This document shows positions 54,105-62,272 of a stretch of 64,000 nt of DNA, in pieces. Numbering within the stretch: position 1 is the first letter of the stretch; every line of letters starts with the position of its first letter. The stretch spans positions 372,001 to 436,000 of the forward strand of contig NZ_JAMZMJ010000003.1 of the NCBI RefSeq assembly GCF_024714495.1, in the 5' to 3' direction. The notes beneath the pieces are model-generated. The model was not told the origin of the DNA. It did no database searches and saw nothing but the letters and a program-made list of their open reading frames with translations. This DNA is from Marinoscillum pacificum. Lineage in GTDB: Bacteria; Bacteroidota; Bacteroidia; Cytophagales; Cyclobacteriaceae. The position numbers were made by a program, and so were the translations under genes.

Positions 54105-54178
54105 ATTGACATGACGAATAGTAGCATCGCTACCATAATTCCTGTGATTAAAATGATAGGTCGGTGAATTGGTTTCAT
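54101..54178 (-). CDS. Possible 25-residue single-helix membrane peptide
   Basis: ATG at 54178 opens a 25-codon frame with stop at 54103-54101, overlapping the terminator. The product is MKPIHRPIILITGIMVAMLL then FVMSI, one short membrane helix with a basic N-terminus, a plausible stable micropeptide. It lies 31 nt after the ABM gene on the same strand. No homologue can be recognised from so short a sequence. Confidence 0.3.
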   Translation of the reverse strand: MKPIHRPIILITGIMVAMLLFVMSI

Positions 54179-54209
54179 AGTCTTAAAACCATACAACGAC
54201 ACAATTCCC

Positions 54210-54530
54210 TTATTCTTTTAGAAAAGAATAATCTCTTTCTACTTTGGCAATTCTGGTTACATACTGTGCATACCAATTTTTAATACCTGATTGCTGAGCG
54301 GCAAGATGCTCAGTATTCGCTTTCCAATTCTTAATGGATTCTAGGTCTTTCCAGTAGCTAACAGTTACACCAACTTCATTACGAGCAGATTCTACTCCTA
54401 GAAAACCAGGTTGCTCATGTGCCAGTTCTACCATTCTATCTGCTGTTTCTCCATAGCCAGAGTCTACTTCTGTACGGATACTGGAGAATATTACTGCATA
54501 ATAGGGTGGTGGCGGTGTTTTGGCTAGCAT
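54210..54530 (-). CDS. ABM-domain (antibiotic biosynthesis monooxygenase) protein
   Basis: 106 residues, one ferredoxin-like domain: PPYYAVIFSSIRTE, then MVELAHEQPGFLGVESARN and VTVSYWKDLESIKNWKANTEH. The WxxxESIKNWxxxxEH pattern is typical of the YgiN/ABM group, which includes cofactor-free monooxygenases and haem-degrading enzymes, though many members have no known activity. Soluble, single gene. It precedes the second PadR cassette in genome order on the same strand but is separated from it by 18 nt, so co-transcription is possible. Confidence 0.88.
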   Translation of the reverse strand: MLAKTPPPPYYAVIFSSIRTEVDSGYGETADRMVELAHEQPGFLGVESARNEVGVTVSYWKDLESIKNWKANTEHLAAQQSGIKNWYAQYVTRIAKVERDYSFLKE

Positions 54531-54548
54531 GCTTTTTTTGTGCCAAAA

Positions 54549-57155
54549 CTATTCATTTCTTAAGTACTTGATAGGGTTGGTACTGCTGATTTTAAGGGCG
54601 CTTCTACCAATGGTCAATATACTGATAAGAATAACCACAATTGATGGAACAATGGCATCAAGGATGTTGAATGGAATTTGATAGACGAATTGTTCCTTCC
54701 ATATTTTGCTGAAATAGATGGCTGAAGGAAGTCCGATTAATAAGCCAAAACCGATATAAAGGGCAAACTGCTTGAAAATTAACTGGAGAATTCCATAACG
54801 AGTGGATCCAAGTACCTTTCTCATACTGATTTCTTTGGCTCGTTGATCAGCCATGAACAAGATCATGCCTAGTAAACCAAGACAGGTTATTAAGATGCCT
54901 AGTCCTGCAAAGACACTGAATTGCGATAGAAACTTTTGATCACTGGTGTATAGGTTATCAAAAGTCTGATCTACAAAGTAGAAAGTGAAAAATTCATCAG
55001 GAGCAAAACTCTTCCAAACTTTTTCCATTCCACCTAACGTTTGTGAAATATCTGAACCTGCTACTCTAACAATGATGTTGTCATAGCTAAGTCTTGATCC
55101 AGCTTTAGTTTGAAAATACACTACTGGTTCAATCTTCGACTTGAAGGAATTGTAATGGTAGTTTTCTACAACTCCTACCACTTTGTGTGGAACTTGGCCA
55201 ATAAAGATCTCTTGGTTGATCTCAAAGTTAATTCCTAACAGATCTTTAGCCGCTTCGTTGATTACTACTTCACTATTTTCTTGATAGAGGTTATTGGCTA
55301 AATAGGATCTACCTGTTAGAAATCGAATATCCAACAAGTCGAAAAAGTTGTGATCAGCAGATACTTCATGGATGGCAACTGGATGATTTTTTGAGTCTTC
55401 ATTCCAGTACATCAGATCTGTATTATTCATTTCACTAGGCAGCGACTCACCCGATAAAGTAGCCATTTGCACACCTGGAATGCTTAAAAGCTCATTCTTG
55501 ATGTCTGTGATTTTTGATTGCAGGGATCGGTCCTCTACTTTGATACTGACCAGTTGATCAGAGTCAAACCCTAACGACTCTGAAACAGCGAATTGTACTT
55601 GCTTGTAAATCGTGAATGTTCCACAAATCAAGAAAACTGCTATAGCAAACTGAGTGGCAACTAGTATTCGTTGAAATTTGAGTTTCTGTCTGATGTTGTT
55701 TCGAATGGCAGAAGTATTGCCCTTTATCTTGCTTAGGATAAAGGCTGGTTGTAAACTAGCTATTAGGCATGTTGAGAGAATAATAAGTAAATAGATGCCA
55801 ATTGAAGAGAGCTGATAAATGGTGTCTATTGGTATAGGTTTCGCAATTAATGATTGATAAAAAGGCCATAGCACGAAAGTGAGAACTATTCCCACTCCAA
55901 ATGCTATAGATACAGCTAGTAGAGATTCTAGAATGAATTGAGAAAATAGTTCTCGTTTTCCGGCTCCAAGGATTTTATTGATAGCGACATATTTGCGCCT
56001 TTTATTGACCGTGGAAGCCATCATGTTGAGGTAATTGAAGGCAGCAATAATAATGATCGCTATAGCGATGAAAGATAAGGTGATGACGTAATCGATATTA
56101 CCCGTAGTTCTGGATCCACTTATTTCATTTGAGTATAAGTGAACTTCTTTCAAAGGCTGAAAATAGAAGGATATTTTACTAATATTATCAGGACCCAGTG
56201 CTTCTTCAATGATAAGTGGAATACCTGCTTGAATTCTCGATAGATCACTTTCCTGGATTACTGCGTAGGTATGAAGCCAGTTGAAGCCCCAATGATTATT
56301 GAATTGTTTATACAAATCAAAGGCATTTTGAATGGATCCTACGAGTTCAAAAGGTAGGTCAGAATTTGCTGGCAAATCTTCGAATACACCATCTATTTTT
56401 AAACCATAGTCTGCATTGCCATCGTACACCTTGATTTGTAGTGTTTGACCAACTGGATTTATGTCTCCAAAGTATTTCTTTGCCGTACTGGCAGAGATAA
56501 CCACGCTATTTGGACCCTTGAGTACGTTTTCCGGATCACCATATTTAAATGGAATAGTGAAAGTGGTGAATATGCTACTGTCTCCCCAGTAAAAGTTCTC
56601 TTCATAATAGTTGTTTTTGCCAATGCTTGAAACCACTGGATCTTGTCCAAACCTTGCAAATTGGATTGAACCGTCAAATTGTTGAAGAAAAGCATTGGCA
56701 AGTGGGGAAGGAGTAGACCGAACCATCTCTCCTGATTCCTTGTAATTTTTGATGACTCTGTAAATGTTTTCCTTTTTACTGTGGAATTGGTCATAGCTTT
56801 TTTCATAGCTGATATAGCTATAAATAAAAATGAATGCGGTAAAACTTATCGTCAGTCCGATCAGGTTAATCGCTGTAAAGAGCTTATTGTTTAGGAGTGC
56901 TTTTACACTCATTCTGAGTTGATTGTTAGCCATAGTTGAGTTAGTTAGTCCTTTGAGTATATTTTGAGTTGATTTGAGTTTTCTTAGTCTAAAAGATCCA
57001 AAAAGTACTTTGAGTGCATAAAAATGCATCTGTTTATAAGTGGAATTAGGAGACCTTAGATCACACCATTCATACAAGTCACCAATAATTTCATCTGCAT
57101 AGATTTCTTTAAGCAGATGATCGAGAAGCCAAATGATGTACTTAGGAGGATTCAT
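54549..57155 (-). CDS. FtsX/MacB-type ABC permease with N-terminal prefix domain (cassette 2)
   Basis: 868 residues, same architecture as the protein at 50230-52914: a soluble prefix (LLKEIYADEIIGDLYEW, aligned with IQGDLEEE of the first), two MacB/FtsX units with long extracellular domains, and conserved loops KRRKYVAINKILGAGKRE and QRAKEISMRKVLGSTR. Sequence divergence from cassette 1 is large, so this is an old paralogue with perhaps a different substrate. The stop of its PadR partner directly abuts its start codon. No ATPase or HlyD-type adaptor is near. Confidence 0.9.
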   Translation of the reverse strand: MNPPKYIIWLLDHLLKEIYADEIIGDLYEWCDLRSPNSTYKQMHFYALKVLFGSFRLRKLKSTQNILKGLTNSTMANNQLRMSVKALLNNKLFTAINLIGLTISFTAFIFIYSYISYEKSYDQFHSKKENIYRVIKNYKESGEMVRSTPSPLANAFLQQFDGSIQFARFGQDPVVSSIGKNNYYEENFYWGDSSIFTTFTIPFKYGDPENVLKGPNSVVISASTAKKYFGDINPVGQTLQIKVYDGNADYGLKIDGVFEDLPANSDLPFELVGSIQNAFDLYKQFNNHWGFNWLHTYAVIQESDLSRIQAGIPLIIEEALGPDNISKISFYFQPLKEVHLYSNEISGSRTTGNIDYVITLSFIAIAIIIIAAFNYLNMMASTVNKRRKYVAINKILGAGKRELFSQFILESLLAVSIAFGVGIVLTFVLWPFYQSLIAKPIPIDTIYQLSSIGIYLLIILSTCLIASLQPAFILSKIKGNTSAIRNNIRQKLKFQRILVATQFAIAVFLICGTFTIYKQVQFAVSESLGFDSDQLVSIKVEDRSLQSKITDIKNELLSIPGVQMATLSGESLPSEMNNTDLMYWNEDSKNHPVAIHEVSADHNFFDLLDIRFLTGRSYLANNLYQENSEVVINEAAKDLLGINFEINQEIFIGQVPHKVVGVVENYHYNSFKSKIEPVVYFQTKAGSRLSYDNIIVRVAGSDISQTLGGMEKVWKSFAPDEFFTFYFVDQTFDNLYTSDQKFLSQFSVFAGLGILITCLGLLGMILFMADQRAKEISMRKVLGSTRYGILQLIFKQFALYIGFGLLIGLPSAIYFSKIWKEQFVYQIPFNILDAIVPSIVVILISILTIGRSALKISSTNPIKYLRNE

Positions 57156-57473
57156 CTAGGCCTTTGGCATCAGGTTCCACAACTTATCTCTTAATGTGCG
57201 AGCATTTTCAAGAGTTGCTCTACCATCTGAAGTGATTCTATAGAGTCTTTTACTTCTACCACCACGCTCTTTACTCGCTCCACCTACATAAGAGGATACA
57301 AAACCTTTTTCTTCCAACCGATAAAGTGCGGTATGGATGGTGCTGACGGTTACTGTTCTGCCGGTCTGTTCTTCAATTTCCTGAAGAATAGAAATGCCAT
57401 ATGCGTCACCATCGAGTATCCCTACCATCAGTAGAATCAGTTCCTCAAACTCGCCAAGATGTGTTCCTTTCAT
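57156..57473 (-). CDS. PadR family transcriptional regulator (cassette 2)
   Basis: 105 residues from the ATG at 57473 (MKGTHLGEFEELILLMVGIL); the frame runs eight codons further upstream to 57497 with no better start. Same PadR-s2 layout as cassette 1: DGDAYGISILQEIEEQTGRT, VTVSTIHTALYRLEEKGFV and SKRLYRITSDGRATL. Its stop is directly followed by the permease start. An inverted repeat just upstream may be its operator. Confidence 0.92.
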   Translation of the reverse strand: MKGTHLGEFEELILLMVGILDGDAYGISILQEIEEQTGRTVTVSTIHTALYRLEEKGFVSSYVGGASKERGGRSKRLYRITSDGRATLENARTLRDKLWNLMPKA

Positions 57474-57483
57474 ATTTAATTCG

Positions 57484-57500
57484 TATTTGCCAAACAAATA
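57484..57500. promoter_or_regulatory. Inverted repeat ahead of PadR cassette 2
   Basis: TATTTG (57484-57489) and CAAATA (57495-57500) form a 6-5-6 repeat starting 11 nt before the PadR start codon. Candidate operator; unlike that of cassette 1, so the two regulators may have separate sites. Confidence 0.4.
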
Positions 57501-57570
57501 TGATTATTAGATACGTAAATGTCAAACTAATGTTTTATTCCATCTGAGTGAGAGAACTGCTGGATAAGAT

Positions 57571-57993
57571 TTATTGGTTAATTAGTAGGTAGAAGCCTAT
57601 AATGCCTATGATAAAGCAAAGAGGGGAGAAGAACTTGGAATCCATTTCAGCAAATTCGGTTCCTTTTACACGCTTAAAAGCGCCTACATATTTGAAATCA
57701 CCGAGTGCCCTTAAGACGAAAATACATGGAATCGCCCATGCGCCAATAGCGTTTATTTGTTTTGGCCAGTTGATTGATAGCAACTGAGAGTTGTTCAAAT
57801 AGAATAAGCCAAATAATGACAATCCAAGAGCCACAATTACTGTCGCTGCTACTCCTGGAGCAAATATGAAGTTGCCATCTTTATCTGTTGGAATGGCTTG
57901 AGAATGTCCCCACTTACCTCCAAAAGCCCAATAGATATGTATAGCAGCCAAGAAAAAGAAAACAGTACTAAGAAGAAGGTTTGGAAAAAGCAT
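57571..57993 (-). CDS. DUF3995 small membrane protein
   Basis: 140 residues with four membrane helices. FLAAIHIYWAFGGKWG near the start and PCIFVLRALGDFKYVGAFKRVKGTEFAEMDSKFFSPLC in the last third are the DUF3995 family pattern. No enzymatic motif; function unknown. It stands alone between the second PadR cassette and the TonB-receptor-like gene. Confidence 0.85.
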   Translation of the reverse strand: MLFPNLLLSTVFFFLAAIHIYWAFGGKWGHSQAIPTDKDGNFIFAPGVAATVIVALGLSLFGLFYLNNSQLLSINWPKQINAIGAWAIPCIFVLRALGDFKYVGAFKRVKGTEFAEMDSKFFSPLCFIIGIIGFYLLINQ

Positions 57994-58041
57994 GCGATTG
58001 ATTTTGAAGCAATGTTATGCTTTCACCTAAAGATATCCTAA

Positions 58042-60759
58042 TCAAATATCTTCAAAATCTTCCATGGTTGTTCCTGCATTGAAGTGGCGAATGTTGTAAG
58101 TAAATGTCAACATGAAATAACGCTCCAAAACAGTTGATTGTCGGTCTTCTACATAGAGTTCCGTGATGTTTCTTCTAACGTTGTTGTTCTGCTGAAACAA
58201 GTCATAGACGTTGATACTTATCTCTGCCAGGTCATTCTTAAGGAATTTTTTACCAGCACTCATATTCATCAGCATATAACTATTGTCATAGCCTGCAGAA
58301 AGCCCCGTATTCACCTGATGTCTTAAGTCCATACGATAGACGATTCCATCAAGAAATACCCATCTGTATTTGAAGTCAGTAGTTTGATTATAATAATTAT
58401 TGTTAAGATTTGGTCTTAGCGTATTTTCAACCACATTATACCCTGAGCGAGTAGAAACATTGAAGTCAAGGTTTTCACTGATGTTACTTGATAGGGATAC
58501 TCCTAATCTATAATTAGTGTTGTTGGAGAAATTGATCAAATCATTGATCTGTCCTGGTCGCTTCGTAAAGTCTAAGGATCCAAAGAATCGAATATTTGAC
58601 TTGATTAGCTCAATAGGCTCTCCATAACTCATATAAGTTCTGTATCGATAGTAACCGTCTACGTTAACAGGTCTGTTCAACTGAGAACCCGTCTCTAATG
58701 TGATGCCTTCTGTGACTTCTGTTGGTTCTTCTGCAATAAATGTAGAGTTGGTGATTAAGTCACTAGTAATCCATGACTCCAGGGAGGCATAAAAGGATTT
58801 ACCCGTCTCCATGTTGTTTGACCACATTCTGGCTCTCGACCAGTGATTAAAACTTTGACTAAGATCGGGATTACCTACACGCAATTGAAGTGGGTTGGAG
58901 TTATTTACGACATCCTGTAAATCACCTATTGAAGGTTCCTGTGTCCATGTATGGTAATTGAGTTCTATACGTTGATTTTCATTGAATCGATAGTCCACTC
59001 TAGCTGATGGTAAAATGCTTTGAAACCATCTGTTTTGATCAAAAGGTTTAGGAAACACCTGGTCATTTTGCATATGAGCAAGCTGGTACTTTGTTTCTAA
59101 TTGGAATTTTAATTTTTCATAGGAGTATTGGTATCCAACTTCAAATTGTTGTCTTAAGTAGCTATTTTCAAAGGTGTTACTTAAAGCTGTGTCCAATTGG
59201 CTGTATTCCTCTATAGAGTTTGCTTCATAAGTTAATTGATCAGAGTCATTCAAGCGATCACCAATTTGGTACTCCAGCTCTAACATGCTTCTTTCTCCAA
59301 CTGGTTCAGTGTAAGAAGCTTGCCATTCCCACGATACTCCAGTTCTTTCTCTTGTCGTCTGTTGATCTAATATGACTGTGCTGTCTTGCTGATAGTAATT
59401 GTTCTCAGCAAGTCTGCTGGACAAGTCTTCGTTCGTGTGAAATCCAGTATGAAGTCTGGTGGTTAAACTGCGACCTTTTTTATCAAATTTATGGCTATAG
59501 AATAGGTTGTTGTCATAGTCATAGTCCTGATAACGACCATTTGAGTTGTTGTCCGTTGAGTTGATAGAATCCTGTCCAGAGGTGGTTAATCCTTGGAAGT
59601 CATTGATTGTTTTTTCATGTCTAAATGACAAGTTAGGACGCATCAAGAAGGTATTTTTTTCATTTGGCTTATACTCTAGTTTGAAATTGAAACGGTGAGC
59701 TTGATTGATTCTGTTATAATAACTGTCTTCTTTGTAAACCTGACCAGAATCAGAAGCAACCGCATAGTCTCTGAAGGTGTTTCTTGATTCCTCGTTATTC
59801 TGATGTGAGAAATTGTAGCTTCCGTGTAGTTCAAAGTTCTTACCTAAATCATCGCTAAAGTTAACTCCTACATTGTTGGTCTTGATTAATCCATTTTGGG
59901 TTCTTGAATCACCGAGGTTATTGGGATCAGAGGAATAATTTACGGTGTTAATATTGTTGCTTAGACCAGTTACTGTGATTCTTCGGTCATTATTAAAGAA
60001 ATTAACACTTGCACCAGCTTGATAGGTATCGTTGGTTCCTACTCCAGCAGTTGATTTTCCAAACTGTCCAATTCTACGACTAGGCTTGGTGATTATATTA
60101 ATAGTTTTTTGAGACTCACCATCATCAAAACCACTTAAGGCAGCTTTGTCACTTTTCTTATCAAAGATTTGGATGTTGGCAACCACTTCAGCAGGCAGGT
60201 TTTGCAGTGCTGCTTTTACATCACCACCAAAGAAGGGTTTCCCATCCACTAAAATAACTTGGACATCTTCTCCGTTAGCCTGAAGTTTCCCGTCTACTGT
60301 ATTTATACCTGGGAGTTTTTCAATGAGTTCCTGACTGGATGCATCTGCGGCAGTTTTATAAGCTTTTGCACTGAATTGAGCAGTATCACCTTTCTGCATG
60401 GCAGCAACAGGCTTACCTTCAACCACCACTGCTTCAAGTTCTTGAGTACCTTCACGTAATGTTAGATTGCCTACATTGAGACTTTTATCTACAACTATAG
60501 TTTGATAAAGTGTTTCAAACCCTACAAAGTCAACTTTCAATAAATAAGCACCTTTGTTTACCTCTCCAATTCTAAAACCTCCATTAAGATCAGTAACAGT
60601 TCCTTTTACAAGTGAACTATCTTTTGGATTGCTAAGAACTACGGTAGCTCCAGGAAATGTCATTCCATCTTCATCTTGTACGATTCCGGAAACGGTATTT
60701 GACTGTGAATATCCAGCGATGGTAATAAATAGCGCAGACACGCAAATGATAAAACGCAT
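58042..60759 (-). CDS. TonB-receptor-like outer membrane protein (OMP_b-brl_3 type)
   Basis: 905 residues. Signal peptide ending TIAGYSQ, a carboxypeptidase-regulatory beta domain (about 20-105: VSGIVQDEDGMTFPGATVVL), a plug domain with SQELIEKLPGINTVDGKL and NPLDVILVDGKPFFGG-like core (VQVILVDGKPFFGGDVKAAL), and a long C-terminal barrel. No TonB box is obvious. The barrel is of the group often annotated outer membrane beta-barrel protein rather than classical siderophore receptor, and no SusD partner is next to it, so glycan uptake is not implied. Substrate unknown. Confidence 0.9.
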   Translation of the reverse strand: MRFIICVSALFITIAGYSQSNTVSGIVQDEDGMTFPGATVVLSNPKDSSLVKGTVTDLNGGFRIGEVNKGAYLLKVDFVGFETLYQTIVVDKSLNVGNLTLREGTQELEAVVVEGKPVAAMQKGDTAQFSAKAYKTAADASSQELIEKLPGINTVDGKLQANGEDVQVILVDGKPFFGGDVKAALQNLPAEVVANIQIFDKKSDKAALSGFDDGESQKTINIITKPSRRIGQFGKSTAGVGTNDTYQAGASVNFFNNDRRITVTGLSNNINTVNYSSDPNNLGDSRTQNGLIKTNNVGVNFSDDLGKNFELHGSYNFSHQNNEESRNTFRDYAVASDSGQVYKEDSYYNRINQAHRFNFKLEYKPNEKNTFLMRPNLSFRHEKTINDFQGLTTSGQDSINSTDNNSNGRYQDYDYDNNLFYSHKFDKKGRSLTTRLHTGFHTNEDLSSRLAENNYYQQDSTVILDQQTTRERTGVSWEWQASYTEPVGERSMLELEYQIGDRLNDSDQLTYEANSIEEYSQLDTALSNTFENSYLRQQFEVGYQYSYEKLKFQLETKYQLAHMQNDQVFPKPFDQNRWFQSILPSARVDYRFNENQRIELNYHTWTQEPSIGDLQDVVNNSNPLQLRVGNPDLSQSFNHWSRARMWSNNMETGKSFYASLESWITSDLITNSTFIAEEPTEVTEGITLETGSQLNRPVNVDGYYRYRTYMSYGEPIELIKSNIRFFGSLDFTKRPGQINDLINFSNNTNYRLGVSLSSNISENLDFNVSTRSGYNVVENTLRPNLNNNYYNQTTDFKYRWVFLDGIVYRMDLRHQVNTGLSAGYDNSYMLMNMSAGKKFLKNDLAEISINVYDLFQQNNNVRRNITELYVEDRQSTVLERYFMLTFTYNIRHFNAGTTMEDFEDI

Positions 60760-60869
60760 ATCGTTTTATAGTTTGATTAGTGAGACTTTGAGCTTTTTGG
60801 GTTTGGGCTGCTTATAGCTTCAATAATACAACTAGATTTTGAAGATAGTTTGAAATTGTAAACGTAATT

Positions 60870-60879
60870 TATACGTATA
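60870..60879. promoter_or_regulatory. 10-bp palindrome ahead of the TonB-receptor-like gene
   Basis: TATACGTATA is a perfect palindrome 111 nt upstream of the gene start at 60759. A short, AT-rich motif like this can occur by chance; weak operator candidate. Confidence 0.2.
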
Positions 60880-60892
60880 TAGTTTGAAATAA

Positions 60893-60929
60893 TAAAAAAA
60901 TCCCTTCAAGAATTAACTCGAAGGGATTT
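60893..60929 (-). terminator. Terminator of the bacilliredoxin gene
   Basis: Minus strand: AAATCCCTTC (60929-60920) pairs with GAAGGGATTT (60907-60898), 10 bp, loop 12 nt, then T-run 60899-60893. 23 nt after the bacilliredoxin stop. Confidence 0.9.
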
Positions 60930-60951
60930 AATGAATGAGATTAAATAAGAA

Positions 60952-61368
60952 TTAACACAATTCTTTATAAACTTCTACCAGGTGATTAGCAATCATTTCT
61001 GCTGATCTACCTTCAATATGATGTCTTTCTACAAAGTGAACCAACTCACCATCTTTGAATAACGCTACAGATGGAGAAGAAGGAGGGAAAGGAAGAGTGA
61101 ATTCTCTTGCCTTAGCAGTTGCTTCCATATCTACACCTGCAAATACAGTTGCTAAATGATCTGGCTTCTTCTCGCTTACGTTGAGAGAATGAATCACACC
61201 AGGTCTTGCAGTTCCAGCAGCACATCCACATACCGAGTTGATTACCAATAGGGTAGTTCCTTTATGGTCAGATAGGTGGTCTATTACTTGATCTGCAGTT
61301 TTGAATTCTTCGAAGCCTGACTCAGTCAACTGAGTTCTCATTGGGGCTACTAGTTCTTCTGGATACAT
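60952..61368 (-). CDS. Bacilliredoxin (BrxA/BrxB, YphP/YqiW family)
   Basis: 138 residues. MYPEELVAPMRTQLTESGFE and the active-site motif VCGCAAG (Cys47 and Cys49, CGC) with the thioredoxin-like core (ATVFAGVDMEATA, PSSPSVALFKDGE) identify the family that removes bacillithiol from proteins. Cytosolic. Its 132-nt distance from the DUF59 gene and its own terminator suggest a separate or partly separate transcript from the SUF operon, but both belong to thiol/Fe-S metabolism. Confidence 0.93.
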   Translation of the reverse strand: MYPEELVAPMRTQLTESGFEEFKTADQVIDHLSDHKGTTLLVINSVCGCAAGTARPGVIHSLNVSEKKPDHLATVFAGVDMEATAKAREFTLPFPPSSPSVALFKDGELVHFVERHHIEGRSAEMIANHLVEVYKELC

Positions 61369-61500
61369 ATCTTATTAAATTACAAATAACAAAGTTTCAA
61401 TTACTATAAATCCAGTATCTGATCACAGCTAACAAGTTATTTCCTGACTAATTTGGAGGTATACACTAATTAGTTGTTTTAAGATATTGGAACTTTTTTA

Positions 61501-61836
61501 TCACATAAATCCAAGCTCTAGCTTGGCTGCTTCAGACATCATATCTGTAGCATACGGAGGGTCAAATGTAACCTCTACAGTTACGTCATTGACATCCTTC
61601 AGTTCCTTGACATTCATCTCAATCTCTCCAGGAATTTCTTCTGCTGAAGGACATGCAGGTGAAGTAAGTGTCATCAAAATGTGTACATTGTTAACTGGGA
61701 AAATGTTGATTTCATAAATCAAGCCCAATTCGTACACATCTACCGGAATCTCCGGGTCATATACATTTTTGATAGCTCTTACGATATCCTCTTTAAGAGC
61801 TAAGTCATTATTCGTTGTGTTAGTTTCTTCAGCCAT
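61501..61836 (-). CDS. DUF59/MIP18-type Fe-S assembly protein (SufT-like)
   Basis: 111 residues. IVRAIKNVYDPEIPVDVYELGLIYEI and LTSPACPSAEEIPGEIEM with the conserved Cys are the DUF59/SufT pattern (also seen in PaaD). It acts in maturation of Fe-S proteins. One nt after the stop of sufE, so co-translated within the SUF operon. Confidence 0.92.
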   Translation of the reverse strand: MAEETNTTNNDLALKEDIVRAIKNVYDPEIPVDVYELGLIYEINIFPVNNVHILMTLTSPACPSAEEIPGEIEMNVKELKDVNDVTVEVTFDPPYATDMMSEAAKLELGFM

Positions 61837-61837
61837 T

Positions 61838-62272
61838 TTATGCGCCAGTCTGCGATTTAGAACCTAAAGCCAATGCATAAAGTTTCATTTGCTTGATCAT
61901 TGCGGCAAATCCATTGGAACGTTGTGTTCCGATGAATCGATTCATGCCAATTTGCTCTGGAAAGTTGATTTCAGCATTCATGATATTATCAGGAGTTTCT
62001 CCATCCAATACACGCACTAGCAAACTCACTAAACCTTTGGTAATGGCCGTGTTGCTATCTGCTTCAAACTTTACATTGCCATCTTCTTCAGATGCCATCA
62101 GCCAAACTTTAGATTGACATCCTTTTACTATGCTGTCATCTGTTTTGTTGGCTTCACTCATCTCAGGAAGCTGCTCACCAAGCTCCATGATGTAGTTGAT
62201 AGTCATTTCCATGTCTCCATCGAGCATTGAAAATTCTTCAACTATTTCTTGTTGCTTATCGGCTATACTCAT
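61838..62272 (-). CDS. sufE: SufE cysteine desulfurase activator
   Basis: 144 residues. The sulfur acceptor cysteine is in IVKGCQSKVW (Cys52), in the family context. SufE takes the persulfide from SufS and passes it to the SufBCD scaffold. Its ATG overlaps the sufS stop (ATGA, 62269-62272), so the two partners are made together. Confidence 0.95.
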   Translation of the reverse strand: MSIADKQQEIVEEFSMLDGDMEMTINYIMELGEQLPEMSEANKTDDSIVKGCQSKVWLMASEEDGNVKFEADSNTAITKGLVSLLVRVLDGETPDNIMNAEINFPEQIGMNRFIGTQRSNGFAAMIKQMKLYALALGSKSQTGA

